Shown here: positions 38,451-52,084 of the stretch, piece by piece
Numbering within the stretch: the stretch's first letter is position 1
How the letters are laid out: each line of letters begins with the position of its first letter
Source of the DNA: Hyaloscypha bicolor E
Taxonomy: Eukaryota > Ascomycota > Leotiomycetes > Helotiales > Hyaloscyphaceae
DNA: 64,000 bases
Reading direction: 5' to 3'
NCBI RefSeq assembly: GCF_002865645.1
Contig: NW_020194552.1
Coordinates: 1,302,001 to 1,366,000 of the forward strand
Translations under genes and position numbers: made by a program
Notes under the pieces: generated by a model
Database searches by the model: none
The model's input: only the letters and a program-made list of their open reading frames with translations
What the model was told of the DNA's origin: nothing

Positions 38451-39300
38451 TTACTAGTTTTTTTAATATTTATTATTTCTTTTAAAGCTTTAATTTAATA
38501 CTAATAATATTAAACTTTCTATATAAAACTATTAAGTTTTTTATTATATAAAATTATATATTTTTAACTTTTTAATCTATTATTTATATAATATTTTCTA
38601 AGCTTTTTAATTTATTATTAAATAGATTTATATTAATAATAATAATACTATAAAATAGCTTATTATTATTTAAAATAATCTTTTATTATTTATTAAATTA
38701 TATAATATTAATACTAATATTATTTTATAAAATAATAATAGTATTTCAAATTTCTTTAATTAGTTTAAAAATAGCTATATTTTAAACTTTAATTTTATAA
38801 TAAATACTTTTCTAAATAATAAAAATCTAATTTTATTTAATTATAATAATTTAAATATAAATTCTTTATTATTATTATATATTACTATATTAAATATAAT
38901 TTTATATAGCTTTAATAATTACTATATTATAAATATTATATAATAATATATTACTTTTATTTAAAAGTTAATTAGTTTTTATATTTGAATTATAAAGAAT
39001 TATATAATAGAAATTACTAGATTTTTTTAAAATAAAGCCTATTATATAATAAATATTATTTATAATAAATTTTTAGATAAATTAATAATTATATAAATAA
39101 TAATAATTATTACGAATTATATAATTTCTAATATTAATAATATAAATTTATTTACTAAAATATATATAAAGAAATTATTATTTAATTTTAAAATATTAGA
39201 GTTCTTATATATAATTTATTTAACTTTTATAAATTAATAATAAATAGAAAACTATTTTATTAAATATAATTTATAATTTTATTCTTTATTACTATATTAG

Positions 39301-39560
39301 ATATTATAGTTATTATAATATATAGTACTAGTAGGAGTTAGACTAGAGCTAGAAAGGCATCTAGTATCTGAGTAAGATATCTATAGTTATCTAATTATTA
39401 TATATAACCCCGAGCTTAAGCTAGTATATAGGCCTATATATAGCTTGTAATTATTTAGATCTGAGGCTTTTTCGGAATCCTCTTCTCTTTTTAGCTTTGA
39501 ATTATTAAAATAGAGATAGTCTAACTATACTTTCCAGGTTCTAGATCTTATACTTATAAT
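39301..39560 (+). repeat. 5' LTR of the 39.3-45.4 kb gypsy element
   Basis: Aligns end to end with 45168-45427, differing almost only by C/T and A/G transitions. Preceded by ATTAG. The canonical TG...CA ends are not visible, perhaps because of RIP, so boundaries may be off by one or two bases. Confidence 0.8.
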
Positions 39561-42500
39561 ATAATTTAAAGCTTATCTATTTCTTAATCCTATAAAGGAT
39601 TTAAATAATACTTATCTAATTAGTTTTTAATAAGTATAAATATAATATACTATAGCTACTCCCGAACCAGTTAACTAATATTAGAATAAAAGAAAGCCCT
39701 AGAATAACTAGATAAGAAAGCCCTGGACTAGCTAGGTAAGTAGATAGGCTAGTAACCTTACTACTAAATAAAGATTTATAAGAAAGCAAGTCCCGGAATA
39801 ACTAGGCAAGTTAGAAGAAACTATAGTATAAGATACTACTAGTATATTACTAGAAAGTAGACCAGAGCCTCTTATTAAGTCTCCTAAAGGGTTCGAGTAT
39901 TCCGTTAATATTTATAGTAGAAAAGATATTCTTTTCTAGAAAGTAAAAGAAGAAGAGAGATCTGCCTTATTAAAGGCAGAATTCCAAGAATTACTTTAGA
40001 ACCTAGAAGCTTTATATAAAGAGATTATTAAACTAATTCTAAAAATATATAATATCCTTGCCTATAATAAGAATTATCGGGATTAGCTAAAAGAAACTAA
40101 GTAAGTCCTATAAAAGAATAAAGCTATTATTGAGAAGCTTATTATATAGCCTATTAGGATAACCGGTTCCCTTGCTTTAGAAAGTAAATACTTAGTTAAA
40201 TTCCTTAACTCTTCTATTTTTAAAGATATAACTAAGAATAGTATTACCTTTAATAATTAGTTAGTTTAGATTAAGAATAAGCTCTGTAATAACTCTAATA
40301 CTTATTAGATAAAGGATCTCAAGATTATTTATATATCCGGCTATATAAGTAGCTATATCCTTATACTAATTTCTTTTTGCCTAAACCAGGATAGTTAATA
40401 TATATACGAGACTATTAGGGAACTATATACCTATCTAGAGGAGCTATATAGTAACCCGAATAAGAAGTATAATACTCGGTAAGTATTTAAGGAGCTATTT
40501 ATAAAGAAGGGCCAGACCTTTTAGGAGTTCTATACCCTATTCCTAAGATATATAGCAGATAGAAATATTAACCCGTAAGATCTTAAGAATAACCTGAATA
40601 ATAAGCTTACTTAAAAGCTCTAAAAGGCTATAGCTATATACTATAATAACCCGGCTATCTATACTATAAAGTTTATATAATACTATATTATAAATAACTA
40701 GTAGATCCGAGCTTACTATAAAAAGAAAGAATAGATATCCAAGAAAGCTAATAAAGATATAAATAAGCCAAGTCCAGGAGGTGCCTTTTATATAAAGCCT
40801 ACTTCTAAGATCCTAGTAATAGACAAGCCTATTATTCCGAAGTCCGGATCCTTAGATCTCAAGTACTATAACTATAATAGATTTAGTTATATATCTAGGA
40901 ACTATCTAAAGCCCAAGATAGAATATATAAAGCAAGTTTTGGTAGCTAAACTAGTAGTACTTATTATAAGTAAGCTATTTAAAGATATAGAATAGGGAAA
41001 CGAGAATCCCTAAAGAAAGTCTTCTTTTTAGGGCCATATTATATAAATATAGTAAAAGTTGATTTAAGCTAGCTACTAGAAAGTAAAGTATTTATATTCC
41101 CTTATATAATTAGTAATAATAGATTAGGTATTAAGACTTCTTCTTTTATTAATACCGGAATAAATAGATATATTTTTATTAATTCCAAGTTTATAAGAAT
41201 AATTAAATAATTTCTAGATATTAAGCCTATTTAATTAGTATTACCCTATAATATAAGGAGGTTTAATAGTAAGCAGGCCATATCTATTACTTATTATATT
41301 AAGCTTATATTCTTAATTAATAAATAGAAAGTTCTAGTACCTATACTAGTTATAGGACTAGGTAAATATAATATGATTTTAGGATAATAGTAGTTTATAA
41401 GTACTAATATCCTAATTAATTATAAGAATAGAAGATTAATCTAGCTAGATAATTAGCCTAGAAAGAAGAATTAAAATAAGGTTTTAATTACTATATATAA
41501 GAATTTAGAACCTGGAAAAAGTAACTAATACTAAGAAAATATAAATAAAAGAAATAAAGCTATAGCTATAAATAAGTTCTGGAAACCTTAGCTTATAAAG
41601 AAGAAACTCCTTTATTTTCTTCCTAACCCGGGCTCAGAAAGCCATATATAGTAAAAAGATTAAGCTTAATATTATAGAGAAATACAAGTAGCTTTAGGGA
41701 ATATAAAAGTTTCTTTTAAGCCAGAAATAAAGATATTAAAACTATATTATCTAAAAGAAAGCTATAAGATCTAGTTAAGGCCTTTAGTTAATATTATAGA
41801 TATCTTACCGGCTATTTTCTAGATAAACTTATAGAAAAAGAAGAATCTTTTCTTTATAATATTATTTTTCGAGATTAATAAAGAGCTAGAATTATAATAA
41901 GAGAACGAGTTTATTCCGGATAAATAATAGCCAGAAAAGACAGAGCTATAGTAGCTAGTAAGAGTCTTACTAGAGGAGTTTAAGGATTTTATAGATGTTT
42001 TTTTAAAAGAAGTATTAAATATCTTATTTCTATATTAATTATATAACTATAAGATTTAGATTAATAATCCCAAAGGCCCAGAAAGCCTAGAATATTTCCT
42101 GCTCTATTAATAGTTAATCTATAAGCTATAGGAGGTTAAATACTTCCTTAAAGAAAACCTCTAATAGGGCTTTATTAAGCCAAGCCAGTTCCCTTTTATA
42201 TCTCTAATTCTCTTTATAAAAAAGGCTAATAAAGCTCTCTAATTCTATATTAATTATTATAAGCTAAATAACTTAATATAAAAGAACTATTATTCTCTTT
42301 CTCTTATTTATAAGACCCTTATATAACTAGCTCAAGCCAAGGTCTATATAAAGCTAGATATTTAGTAAATATTTTATTAGATCTAAATAGACCCAGAATT
42401 AAAAGAACTTATAATATTCTATATAAGATATAGGGCCTATAAGTATAAAATTCTTTAGAAAGGCCTAACTAATAGCCTTATTATATATTAGAGGTATATA

Positions 42501-45167
42501 AATAATATTCTCTTTAATTACCTTAATATCTTTTATATAGCTTATTTAAATAATATCCTGATTTATTTAAATAATTCCCTAAAATATAAAAACTATATAT
42601 AAAAGATCTTTTAGTAATTATAGAATACTAGTCTCTAAGCAAATATTAAGAAATCAGAGTTTAAAATTACTTATATAAAGTATCTAGGCTTTATTATCTC
42701 TACTAGAGGTATTAAAATAGACCCAGATAAGATAGTAGTTATTAAGGACTAGTAATTACTAAAGATAGTTAAAGAAATATAAGGCTTTCTGGGTTTTTAT
42801 AACTTTTATTAGTACTTTATTATAGAATATAGCTATATAGTAAAGCCCCTAATAGCTCTAATATATAAGAGAGTTCTATTTAAATAGATAGATTAGTATT
42901 AAGAAGATTTTACTAAGCTAAAGCAAGCTATACTCTCGGTACTAATTCTATATTACTATAATCCGAATCTCTTTATTATAATTAAGACGGATATATTAAA
43001 TAAAGTTATAGCCAGTATTTTCTTATAATAAGACTCCTAGATAGAACTCTAGTATCCGGTAGTATTCTTCTCTAAAACTATATAGTTAGTAAAGCTAAAC
43101 TATAATATCTATAATAAAGAAATACTTACTATTATTCTCTTTTTAATTAAATAGCAAGCAGAGCTAGAAGGCCTATAGGAAGTATTCTTTATAATTTATT
43201 TAGATTACCGAGCCCTTAAATACTTCATAACTATAAAGAAGCTTTTAGTAAGATAAGCTTACTAAATAAAGTATCTTTTCTATTATTATTTTAAGCTTAT
43301 ATATTAGACAGGCAAGTTAAATAAATAAACAGATACCCTAAATAGGAAATACAAGGATATAACTACCTAGAATAAGGTAATAATAGCTTACTAAATCCAA
43401 ATTCTCCTCCTATAATAAAAGATTAATAATAATATTATATAGGATCTCTAGTTAGCCCTAATTAAGGCCTTTATAAGCCCGGCTTAGGAAGAAACCTAGT
43501 ATAATAGTATCTAGCTAGTAGATAAGTTATTAAATAAGAACCGAGAGTTATTAGAACTAGAAAAGCTATAGAATAAGGCAAGAAATAAGAAAGAAGGTAC
43601 TTAGATATTATAAGATAGTTTACTTTTATAATATAGTAAACTATTTATATCTAATAATATAATAATACCCGAGATGCCCTTATATACTACCCTTATTTAA
43701 GAGATATATATATAGCCTCTAATAGGATACCTAGAATAAGCCAAGCTTTAATAGCTTCTTTAGGCCTGCTATTACTAGTCAGGCCAAGGTATAAATATTA
43801 ATTAGTATAGGAATAACTATTATACCTACTAATAATCTTATATTTCTAAAAATAAGAAACCAGGACTCTTATATTTATTACTAATTCCTGACTGCCCTTA
43901 GTAGTATATATTAGTAGATTTCAAGAAGTATCTAGAGAATAAAAACAAGTATAATATAATAGTAATTTTTATTAATTACCTAGATAAGTACCTTATTATA
44001 ATTCCTGTCCGAGATATAGTAATAGCTAAAGAGTTAGCGCCCCTATTTCTTACTTATATAGTTTACTAAGTTAGTATTCCAGAGACTATAATATCTAATT
44101 AAGGCCCCTAGTTTATATTAGATTTCTAGAGCAAGTTCTATAAATATATTAGTATAAAGCTTAAGTTATTAACTACTAACTATCCCTAAACTAATAGCCA
44201 GATAGAGATTATTAACTAGTACTTTAACTAATAGCTATATTCCTATATAAATTACTACTAGAATAATTGGAATAAATAGATAATAATAATCGACTATTAG
44301 TAGGCAGCTCTAGTCTATAAGACTATAGGCCAATCCCTGTTTCTTATAAAGAAAAGCTATAAACCGCAGATATTATTTAACTAGGAAACCCAAGTATAAT
44401 TAGGTACCTTAAAGGAAAAGCTAAATAGATAGGAGGCAAAGGCCCTAGTAATATAGCTTTATAAATTATAGCAAAAGATATAGGAAAATATAATATAAAT
44501 ATAAGAATACTATACTACTTAAGCTAATAAATACTACTAACTAGTAAACTTTGGAATAGGAAATAAGATATAAATTATTACCAAATACTAGAAGAATAAT
44601 TATCCGAGCCATAAGCTAGCTTACTAAATAGAAGAACTATATAAAATCCTGAAATAAATAAGATATTTCTTTAGGCTCAAGCTTCCGGAATTAATAAGAA
44701 TATATCCGGTATTCTATATAGAAAAGCTATATAAAGATCTAGGTAATCCCTTTCCCGGATAAGCAAATCCGGAGCCTCTACTATTAGAACTATAAGATAG
44801 GAAAACGGAATATAAAGTTCAAGAGATATAAGTAGTAAAACTGCTTTATAGAAAGCTAAAGTACCAAGTCTAATAGAAAGAATAGAATCCAGATCCGGAA
44901 TAGTATTCCGCTTTCTTATTAAATAATAGTATCCTAGCTTTTTAGAGCTTCTATAATAAGAACCCCAAATAGCCAGGACCGCTCCAGAATCTCCCCTATT
45001 AGTTAGACTATACTAAGAATAATATATTACCGGAACTATATAATATAGACGAAAATCCTTTAAAGTTATATATAAAAGGCCCTGGCCTTTAATATATAAC
45101 CTATAACTTAGAAATTTAATAGGGATTTTTAAAGCTCGAAAACGAGCTTATTTTAAAAAGAGAGGTA

Positions 45168-45427
45168 ATATTATAATTATTATAATATATAGTACTAGTA
45201 GGGATTAGACTAGAGCTAGAGAGGTATCTAATATCTGAGTAAGATATCTATAGTTACCTGATTATTATATATAACCCCGAGCTTAAGCTAGTATATAGAC
45301 CCATATATAGCTTGTAATTATTTAGATCCGAGGCTTTTTCGAGATCCTTTTTTCTTTTTAGCTTTAAATTATTAAAATAAAGATAGTCTAACTATGCCTT
45401 CTAGGCCCTAGATCTTATACTTATAAT
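45168..45427 (+). repeat. 3' LTR of the 39.3-45.4 kb gypsy element
   Basis: Preceded by a purine-rich tract (AAAAAGAGAGG) suitable as the plus-strand primer, and followed by ATTAG. It is the partner of 39301-39560. Confidence 0.8.
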
Positions 45428-45432
45428 ATTAG

Positions 45433-48400
45433 AGGCTTTAATATTTCTATTAATATAATTAAATATTATATAATTTTTAATTATTATTAATATAATTAGA
45501 ATTATTATTTAAATATAAATATAAAAATAACTAGAATTATATTAATAATACTATTATTTCTATTTCTATAATAGTTATTATATTTAGAAATAAAGTTCTT
45601 TTTTTCTTATAATATAATAATATTTTTAAATAGTTTTCTATTCTAACTTATTTTTTTAATATTTAATAATATAGTTTTTAAAAATTTATTTTTATATATA
45701 GCTTTATTATAAAGTATTTACTATAGATTTTAAAACTTATAAATATTACTAATAGTTTTATTTTTAATTCTATTCTAACTAGTAATAGTTTAATAAAATT
45801 TTAATATAATAAATATAATAAACTTTCTCAAAAAGAATATTTTATCGAGATTTAGAATATAATTATATAGCTTTATAATTTAGTACTAAAGAAAATATTA
45901 GCTTAATTAATTACTATTAAATATATTAATAATATTTTATATTATTAAAGTTTTTATTTTATAAATAATACTGTTTTTTTAATTATTATTATAGATTTTT
46001 ATTTAGGAAAAGCTAATTAATTTACTTTTATTATATATAACTAGATTTATAATAATAATAATATAAATTATATAACTTTTCTAAATTTTTAATATATTAA
46101 TATAATAAATATTTCTATTTTAATAAATTAGTTTCGTTATAAAAAAAATTATTTCTTACTAGAAATAGTTTTTTATATTTATAAATAAGTTTATTAAAAT
46201 ATTTAGCTATTTAAATAATTTATTTTTATAAAAGCAAATTAAAATATATTAATTAAAATATAATATATTTTTAGATTTTAATTTTAATTTCCTAAAATAC
46301 TTTTTATTATTATTTTTTATATTTAAGCTTTTTTATAAATATTAGAAAGTAATTATCTAAGTTTTTATAGTAATTAGAAAAGAGGAATTTCTAGTTTTTA
46401 GAAATAATTTTTTATAATTTTTTCGGAAATATTTTAAATATAGAAATAATAGAATATTAATTAATAAAGAAATTATATAATATTAGAACTAATAACTAAA
46501 ATAAAGAATTAGTTTTAAAAACTAGTAAGATATTTTTCTTATTATTAAATATATTAGACTTTTTAATTTTACTTTTTAGAAAGAAAAAAAATCTTATTTT
46601 TTTAGAGATTTATATTTATAAAAAAAGGAAATTAATATAATTAAAAAGTATTTTATTATTTAATATATAAAATATATAAAATATATAATTTAAAAAAAGT
46701 ATATTAATATTTTCTATAGCTATAATATATAACTATAATATATATAATCTTTATTTAATTATATATTTATATTTATTAGTTAATATCTAAATATAAAAAA
46801 GTAATAACTAATAATTTTTAATATTTTACTAATATTTATATATTTTATATTCGATTTATTTAGTTATAATAATATTATAATATTTAAGCTATATATAACT
46901 ATTATAAGTATTTTAATATTATAAGTAAAAGAAAGAATTTAAAATTAAACTATAGTTATATTAAATATTTCTTTTACTATTATTATATTAGATATTTTTT
47001 TTATTAATTAGACTTTATAAAAGTTTTATATTATATAAAGATTTCGAAAATAAATTATAATTATATAAGCTTTATTATATAAATATTAAAAGAATATAGT
47101 TTTTCTTTTATAAAGTATTATTTTAGTAATAATATAAAATATTTTAATAAATTTCTTTATAGAAAATTACTAGAATTATTTTAATTTTATAAATTAAATA
47201 TAAAGGTTTAATAAATTATTTTATAAAAAGTTATTAGAATTATTTTTATTTTTATAAATTAGATATAAAGTTTTAATAAATTATTTTATAGAAAGTTATT
47301 AAATTTAATTAATTTTATTAATTAGATATTATATTATAATAAACTTTATTATTAAAAGTTATAAAATATTTATAATCTTCTTAATTTTTAATATTTATAT
47401 AATTTAACTTTTATTTACTAATTTATTTTTTTATTTACTAATTCTAATATATTTTATAATATTAATATCTAAACTATTATAACTATTTATTTTAAATTTA
47501 AAAGTATTAAATAGAAATTATATTTAGAATTAAAGTATTTAATTAAATATATATTAGATATATTTTTATAAAATTTAATTATTTAATTAATTTAATTTAT
47601 TAAATTTTATAATTATTTATATTAAAAATAGATTTATAATATTAGATTTCTATTTTAGATATAATAATAAATTAAAATTCTAATTTTATTTTATTTTAGC
47701 TTTAAATTTTATAAAATATAAATTAAAAATCTTTATATCTTATTTTATTTTTTATTTTTATTATTATAAAAATATATTTTAAAAATATATTTATTTTATT
47801 ATAAAATTCTAAATAACTTTTATTTATTTTAAAAAAAATTATAATAAAATTTACTAAAAATATAAAATTACTAAAATATAAGAATTAAATATTTAAGCTT
47901 TTTTCTTTTTTTATATAAATCTAAATTTAAGGAATTTATATTTAATTATATTTAAATATTTGAAATAAAAATAAAAATAATTTTTAATTTTATAATAAAG
48001 AAATTCTTATAAAGTCTTTCTATATTTAATTATTATAAATATTTTATAAAAGTTAAATTTAGTTAGTTTTTATTATATAAAAAGTATTTAGAAAATATTA
48101 GAGATTTTATTAAAATTATATATATTTTTCTAAATATAAAAACTTTAATATTTTTAGCTATAAATAATTATTTAATATTTAATATTATATATTATTAATA
48201 TATATTTAAAGTTATATAACTATAATTTAGTTATTTAACTATATCTTAATAATTTAATTATAATTAGATATATTTATTTATAATAAATATTATTGTTTTT
48301 TTTAGTTTAGAAAAATAAAATATAAGTCTAATTTTTAAATATTTTAGTTTTAATTAAACTTAATAATAATTCTAGAATAATTTATATTATTTCTAAATAG

Positions 48401-49750
48401 AATTATATTTTAGGCTTTAAACTATTTATAATTATAAAAAACTTATAATAAACTTTTATTTAGACTTATAAATAACTTTATAACTATTAATTATATAAAA
48501 AAACTTTTAGTTATATAATTATTTTATTTAATTCTTACTTTTTATTTATATTATATATAAGAAATTTAGATTTAAGTTTATTTTAATATAATAAAAAGAA
48601 ATATTTTAAGTTTTTATAAAATTTATTTAATTAGGAAATATCTTCTATATAAATTTATTATATAAAGTAATTTATTCTAAATTATTCTAACTATTCTAGA
48701 ATTATTATTAAATCTAGTTTTAGCTAATTATAAATTATATATTAATTTCTTTTATAACTAGTAATATTAATATTTTAATATTAAAAATTAATAAAATAAA
48801 AAAATTGGTTTTATTTTAATTTTTCTTATATAAATATTAACTAATTTTAAATTTAAAATATTAAAGCTAATATAAATCTTCTAATTCTAAAAGAAATTAT
48901 TTAGTTAGAATTACTAAAATTACTTTTATATAAAAATATTAATATAAAAACCTCTAAATTATTTCTATAGAAAATATTATTATTATAAATAATAGAAGTA
49001 CTATTTATTAAGATCTCTTTATTAAAAACTAATATATTATCTAATATATTAGAGAAATATATATTATATTAGTTTATTAACTAGAAACTTTATATAATCT
49101 ATTAATTATTATTTAAATTTTTAAACTTTTAAAAACTAATATAAAGATATTTAATAAATATATTTAATAATTAATTAAGAATATTACTAAAAAACTAAAA
49201 TTTATAAAACTAGTAAAAAAATTCTTATATTTAATTATTTTTATAAATACTTTATTTATAAATAATAGAGATTTCTTTTTCTTAATTAGATATATTTTAA
49301 TTCTAATAAATAAAACTAAATATACTAATATTATTTACTAATTCTTTATTAAATATAAAAGAATTACTAAAAGTATTCTAGTTTTAGAACTTTCTAATAT
49401 AGTTTATAATTTTAATATAAGTACTTTAATTAAATTTATAATTAATAAAATATTAGAAATAGTATTATTATTAGTAATTTATATAAATTTAAAGTTATTA
49501 TATAAATATTTCATTAAATTAGAAATTCCTTATAAAAAGTATTTAATAATTAATATAATATATTTTTATTAAATATATAAATAATAAGAAGTTATAGAAA
49601 TTACAAAAATTAAATAAAAATTAAATTATACTAATTTTATAATAAAATTAAAGCTAATAAATACTTTTAAATATCTAATTAATATAAATACTATATAATT
49701 AAATATTAAAAAATAAATTAAATATAAATAAAATAGAAAAATATTATAAG
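45433..49750 (+). mobile_element. Ty1/copia retrotransposon remnant
   Basis: At about 49230-49690 the plus strand, with TAG read as Trp, gives FINTLFINNRDFFFLIRYIL, then YKRITKSILVLELSNIVYNF and a long tail ending near KYLINTNTIWLN. This matches the RNase H end of fungal Ty1/copia polyproteins, with the catalytic Asp of the TDAS-type motif reading Asn. The 3.7 kb upstream is probably the rest of the polyprotein but is too altered for me to place integrase or reverse transcriptase. No LTR pair was seen. Borders are approximate. Confidence 0.55.
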
Positions 49751-52080
49751 AAAAAAAGTTATATATAAAAAGCTATAGCCTTTAATATATAACTAAAGAT
49801 TTAAAAATAATATAAATATATAAAATATTTAAAAATCTAATATTAGACTAAATTAGAAAATTTATATATAATTAGAAAAAGAGATTATTTTTTATATTTT
49901 TTAGAAAGTTTCTAGTATTAATATAGCTATTTCTTTAAAAATTATATATATAATTATAAGATATAAAATATAAAATATAAAATATAAAATATAAATAATA
50001 AAATATAAATAATAAAATATAAAATATAAAATATAATTATATAATTTTATATTCTATTAGTAATTTAATTAATAAACTAGATTCTTTTAAATTTAGTAAA
50101 TTTAGAAATTATATATTAATATTATAATATTATAATTTCTATTTCTAACTAATAACTTTACTAATTATATATAAATAATATTTTATAACTTATATAGTAA
50201 TATTATATATTACTAGTAAACTAATATTAATATTATGATTAAATTAATAAATTCCAGAATTATTTTATTAAGAATTATAATTTAGCTTTTATAAATATTA
50301 TTTTTTATATTTTTTATAAATAAATTATAATTATTATAATTAGTTATTATTTTATTATTTTATTTTTACTATTATATAAACTTTTAAATTTCTATTACCT
50401 TATAAAATAAAAATATAATATAGCTTTTAAAAATAAAATTAATTTTTAAATTTTATATAAAATATTTAAAAATAATTATTAATTATTAATTAATTAAATA
50501 ATTAAAAGAAAATAAAAAGCTTAAAACTAAAATTAAAGTTCTGAAAACTATTTAAAAACTTAATTTCACTAATAGTCTAGTTATTAATAAAAATATAATT
50601 CTCGAGAAATTTTAAAGAAAGCTTTAAAAAGAACTTTAAAATCTATAATATTAATTATTATTTTTTCTTTAACTAAATAAAATCTTAAAAATAAAATATT
50701 ACATTTTTTTAATTAATTAAGTAATTAATTAGTTTTTTTTAAAAAATAAGATATTAATTTTTTATATATATTTTATTTATTAATATTATATATATATAAA
50801 ATATTTTCTAAACTTATATATATAAGAAACTTATATTATTATAATTAGTATTAATAAAACTATATTTATTATTTTAATATATAGTTTTTTTTAATTTTCG
50901 AAGTTTTTATTTAATATTCTTAAATATTATATATAAATAAAACTAGTTAAACTTATTTTAAGATTTCAAATAAGTTTCTTATAACTTTTAGTTCTATTAA
51001 TTTAATTCTAATAAAAAGCTTATTTTTAGAATTCTTAGATATACTATATTATATATAAGCTTTAGTTTTATTATATTTAATATTATAACTAAAGGCTTAT
51101 TAAGAAATCTAAAAATTTCTTATATTTTAATTAAGTTAAAATTAATTAAAAAGATATTATTTATTCGAACTTAATAAAAGAATTATTTTTAGAATTCTTA
51201 TATATAATATATTATATATAAGTTTTAGTTAAAAAGATATTACTAATTCGAATTTAATAAAAAGCTTATATTTGAAATTCTTTAATATAATATATTATAT
51301 ATAAACTTTAAACTTATTATATTTAATATTATAATTATAATTTTATTAAAGAATCTAAAATCTTCTTTTATTTTATTTTCTTTTAAAATTAGTTAAAAAA
51401 GAAATATTAATTCGATTCTTATATAAAGTAGCTTCTTTAATAGTTTTTATTCTATAATATATAAAAGTAATACTTTTATTATAGCTTATTTAAAACTTCT
51501 AATATATAAATTAAGCTTTTAGTTTTAATTTAAGATATAAGTATTTTTACTTAAATATTTAGACTTATTATTAATAGAATTAGCTAAAAATCTATATATA
51601 ACTAATTTTATATATAATAAACCTAAATATAATATAAAACCTACTTGGAAAAGTTCTAGTTATTAAGCTATTAGGTTTGAACTTAAAAGTCTTAGAAAAA
51701 TTAAACTAAAATTTCTTTTATTATATTATAAATCTATTTTTAGACTATTTAGCCTCTAGTCTAGCTTTATACTATTATAAGAGCTTATATATAAATTTTG
51801 GGCTTTTTATATAAGAAATAGTCTAAGCTAAAAATTATTTGTATTTTTTATTATTTTCTAGTTTTATTTATTAATAATCTAGCTTATATAAGGCCGATTC
51901 TTATAAAAAGTAGATCTAAAAATCTGTTTAAATTAAGAAATTCGATATATAAAATTTTCTATTAAGTTTATTAATACTTTTAGAAGATATTATATAACTT
52001 TCGATTTCCTTAATACTTTTCTAATAAAAAGTTATAATACTTTTAAAAAATATTATAGTAAAATAGTATAAGCTATTAAT
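49750..52080. other. AT-rich stretch with simple repeats
   Basis: No gene or element was recognised. An AAAATAT-type microsatellite occupies about 49966-50037. Several short motifs (for example TATTATATATAAGC followed by TTTA) recur between 51000 and 51320, suggesting old direct duplications. Confidence 0.45.
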
Positions 52081-52084
52081 TACT

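Larger units (their letters stand above)
39301..45427 (+). mobile_element. Full-length Ty3/gypsy retrotransposon, RIP-inactivated
   Basis: Two 260-base LTRs (39301-39560, 45168-45427) flank the element. Both are bounded by ATTAG (39296-39300 and 45428-45432), a probable 5-bp target duplication. Plus-strand order is gag, protease, reverse transcriptase, RNase H, integrase and a C-terminal region. The gag zinc knuckle at 40864-40905 keeps CCHC spacing, but all four ligands read Tyr (codons 40864, 40873, 40888, 40903). The protease active site reads Asn-Thr-Gly at 41151-41159. The reverse transcriptase motif reads AYLNNILIY, with Asn-Asn at 42549-42554. The integrase (about 43.9-44.3 kb) reads ETIISN where the second Asp belongs. 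The C-terminus resembles the family's chromodomain-like end. Total length is 6127 bp, normal for the family. Confidence 0.88.
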
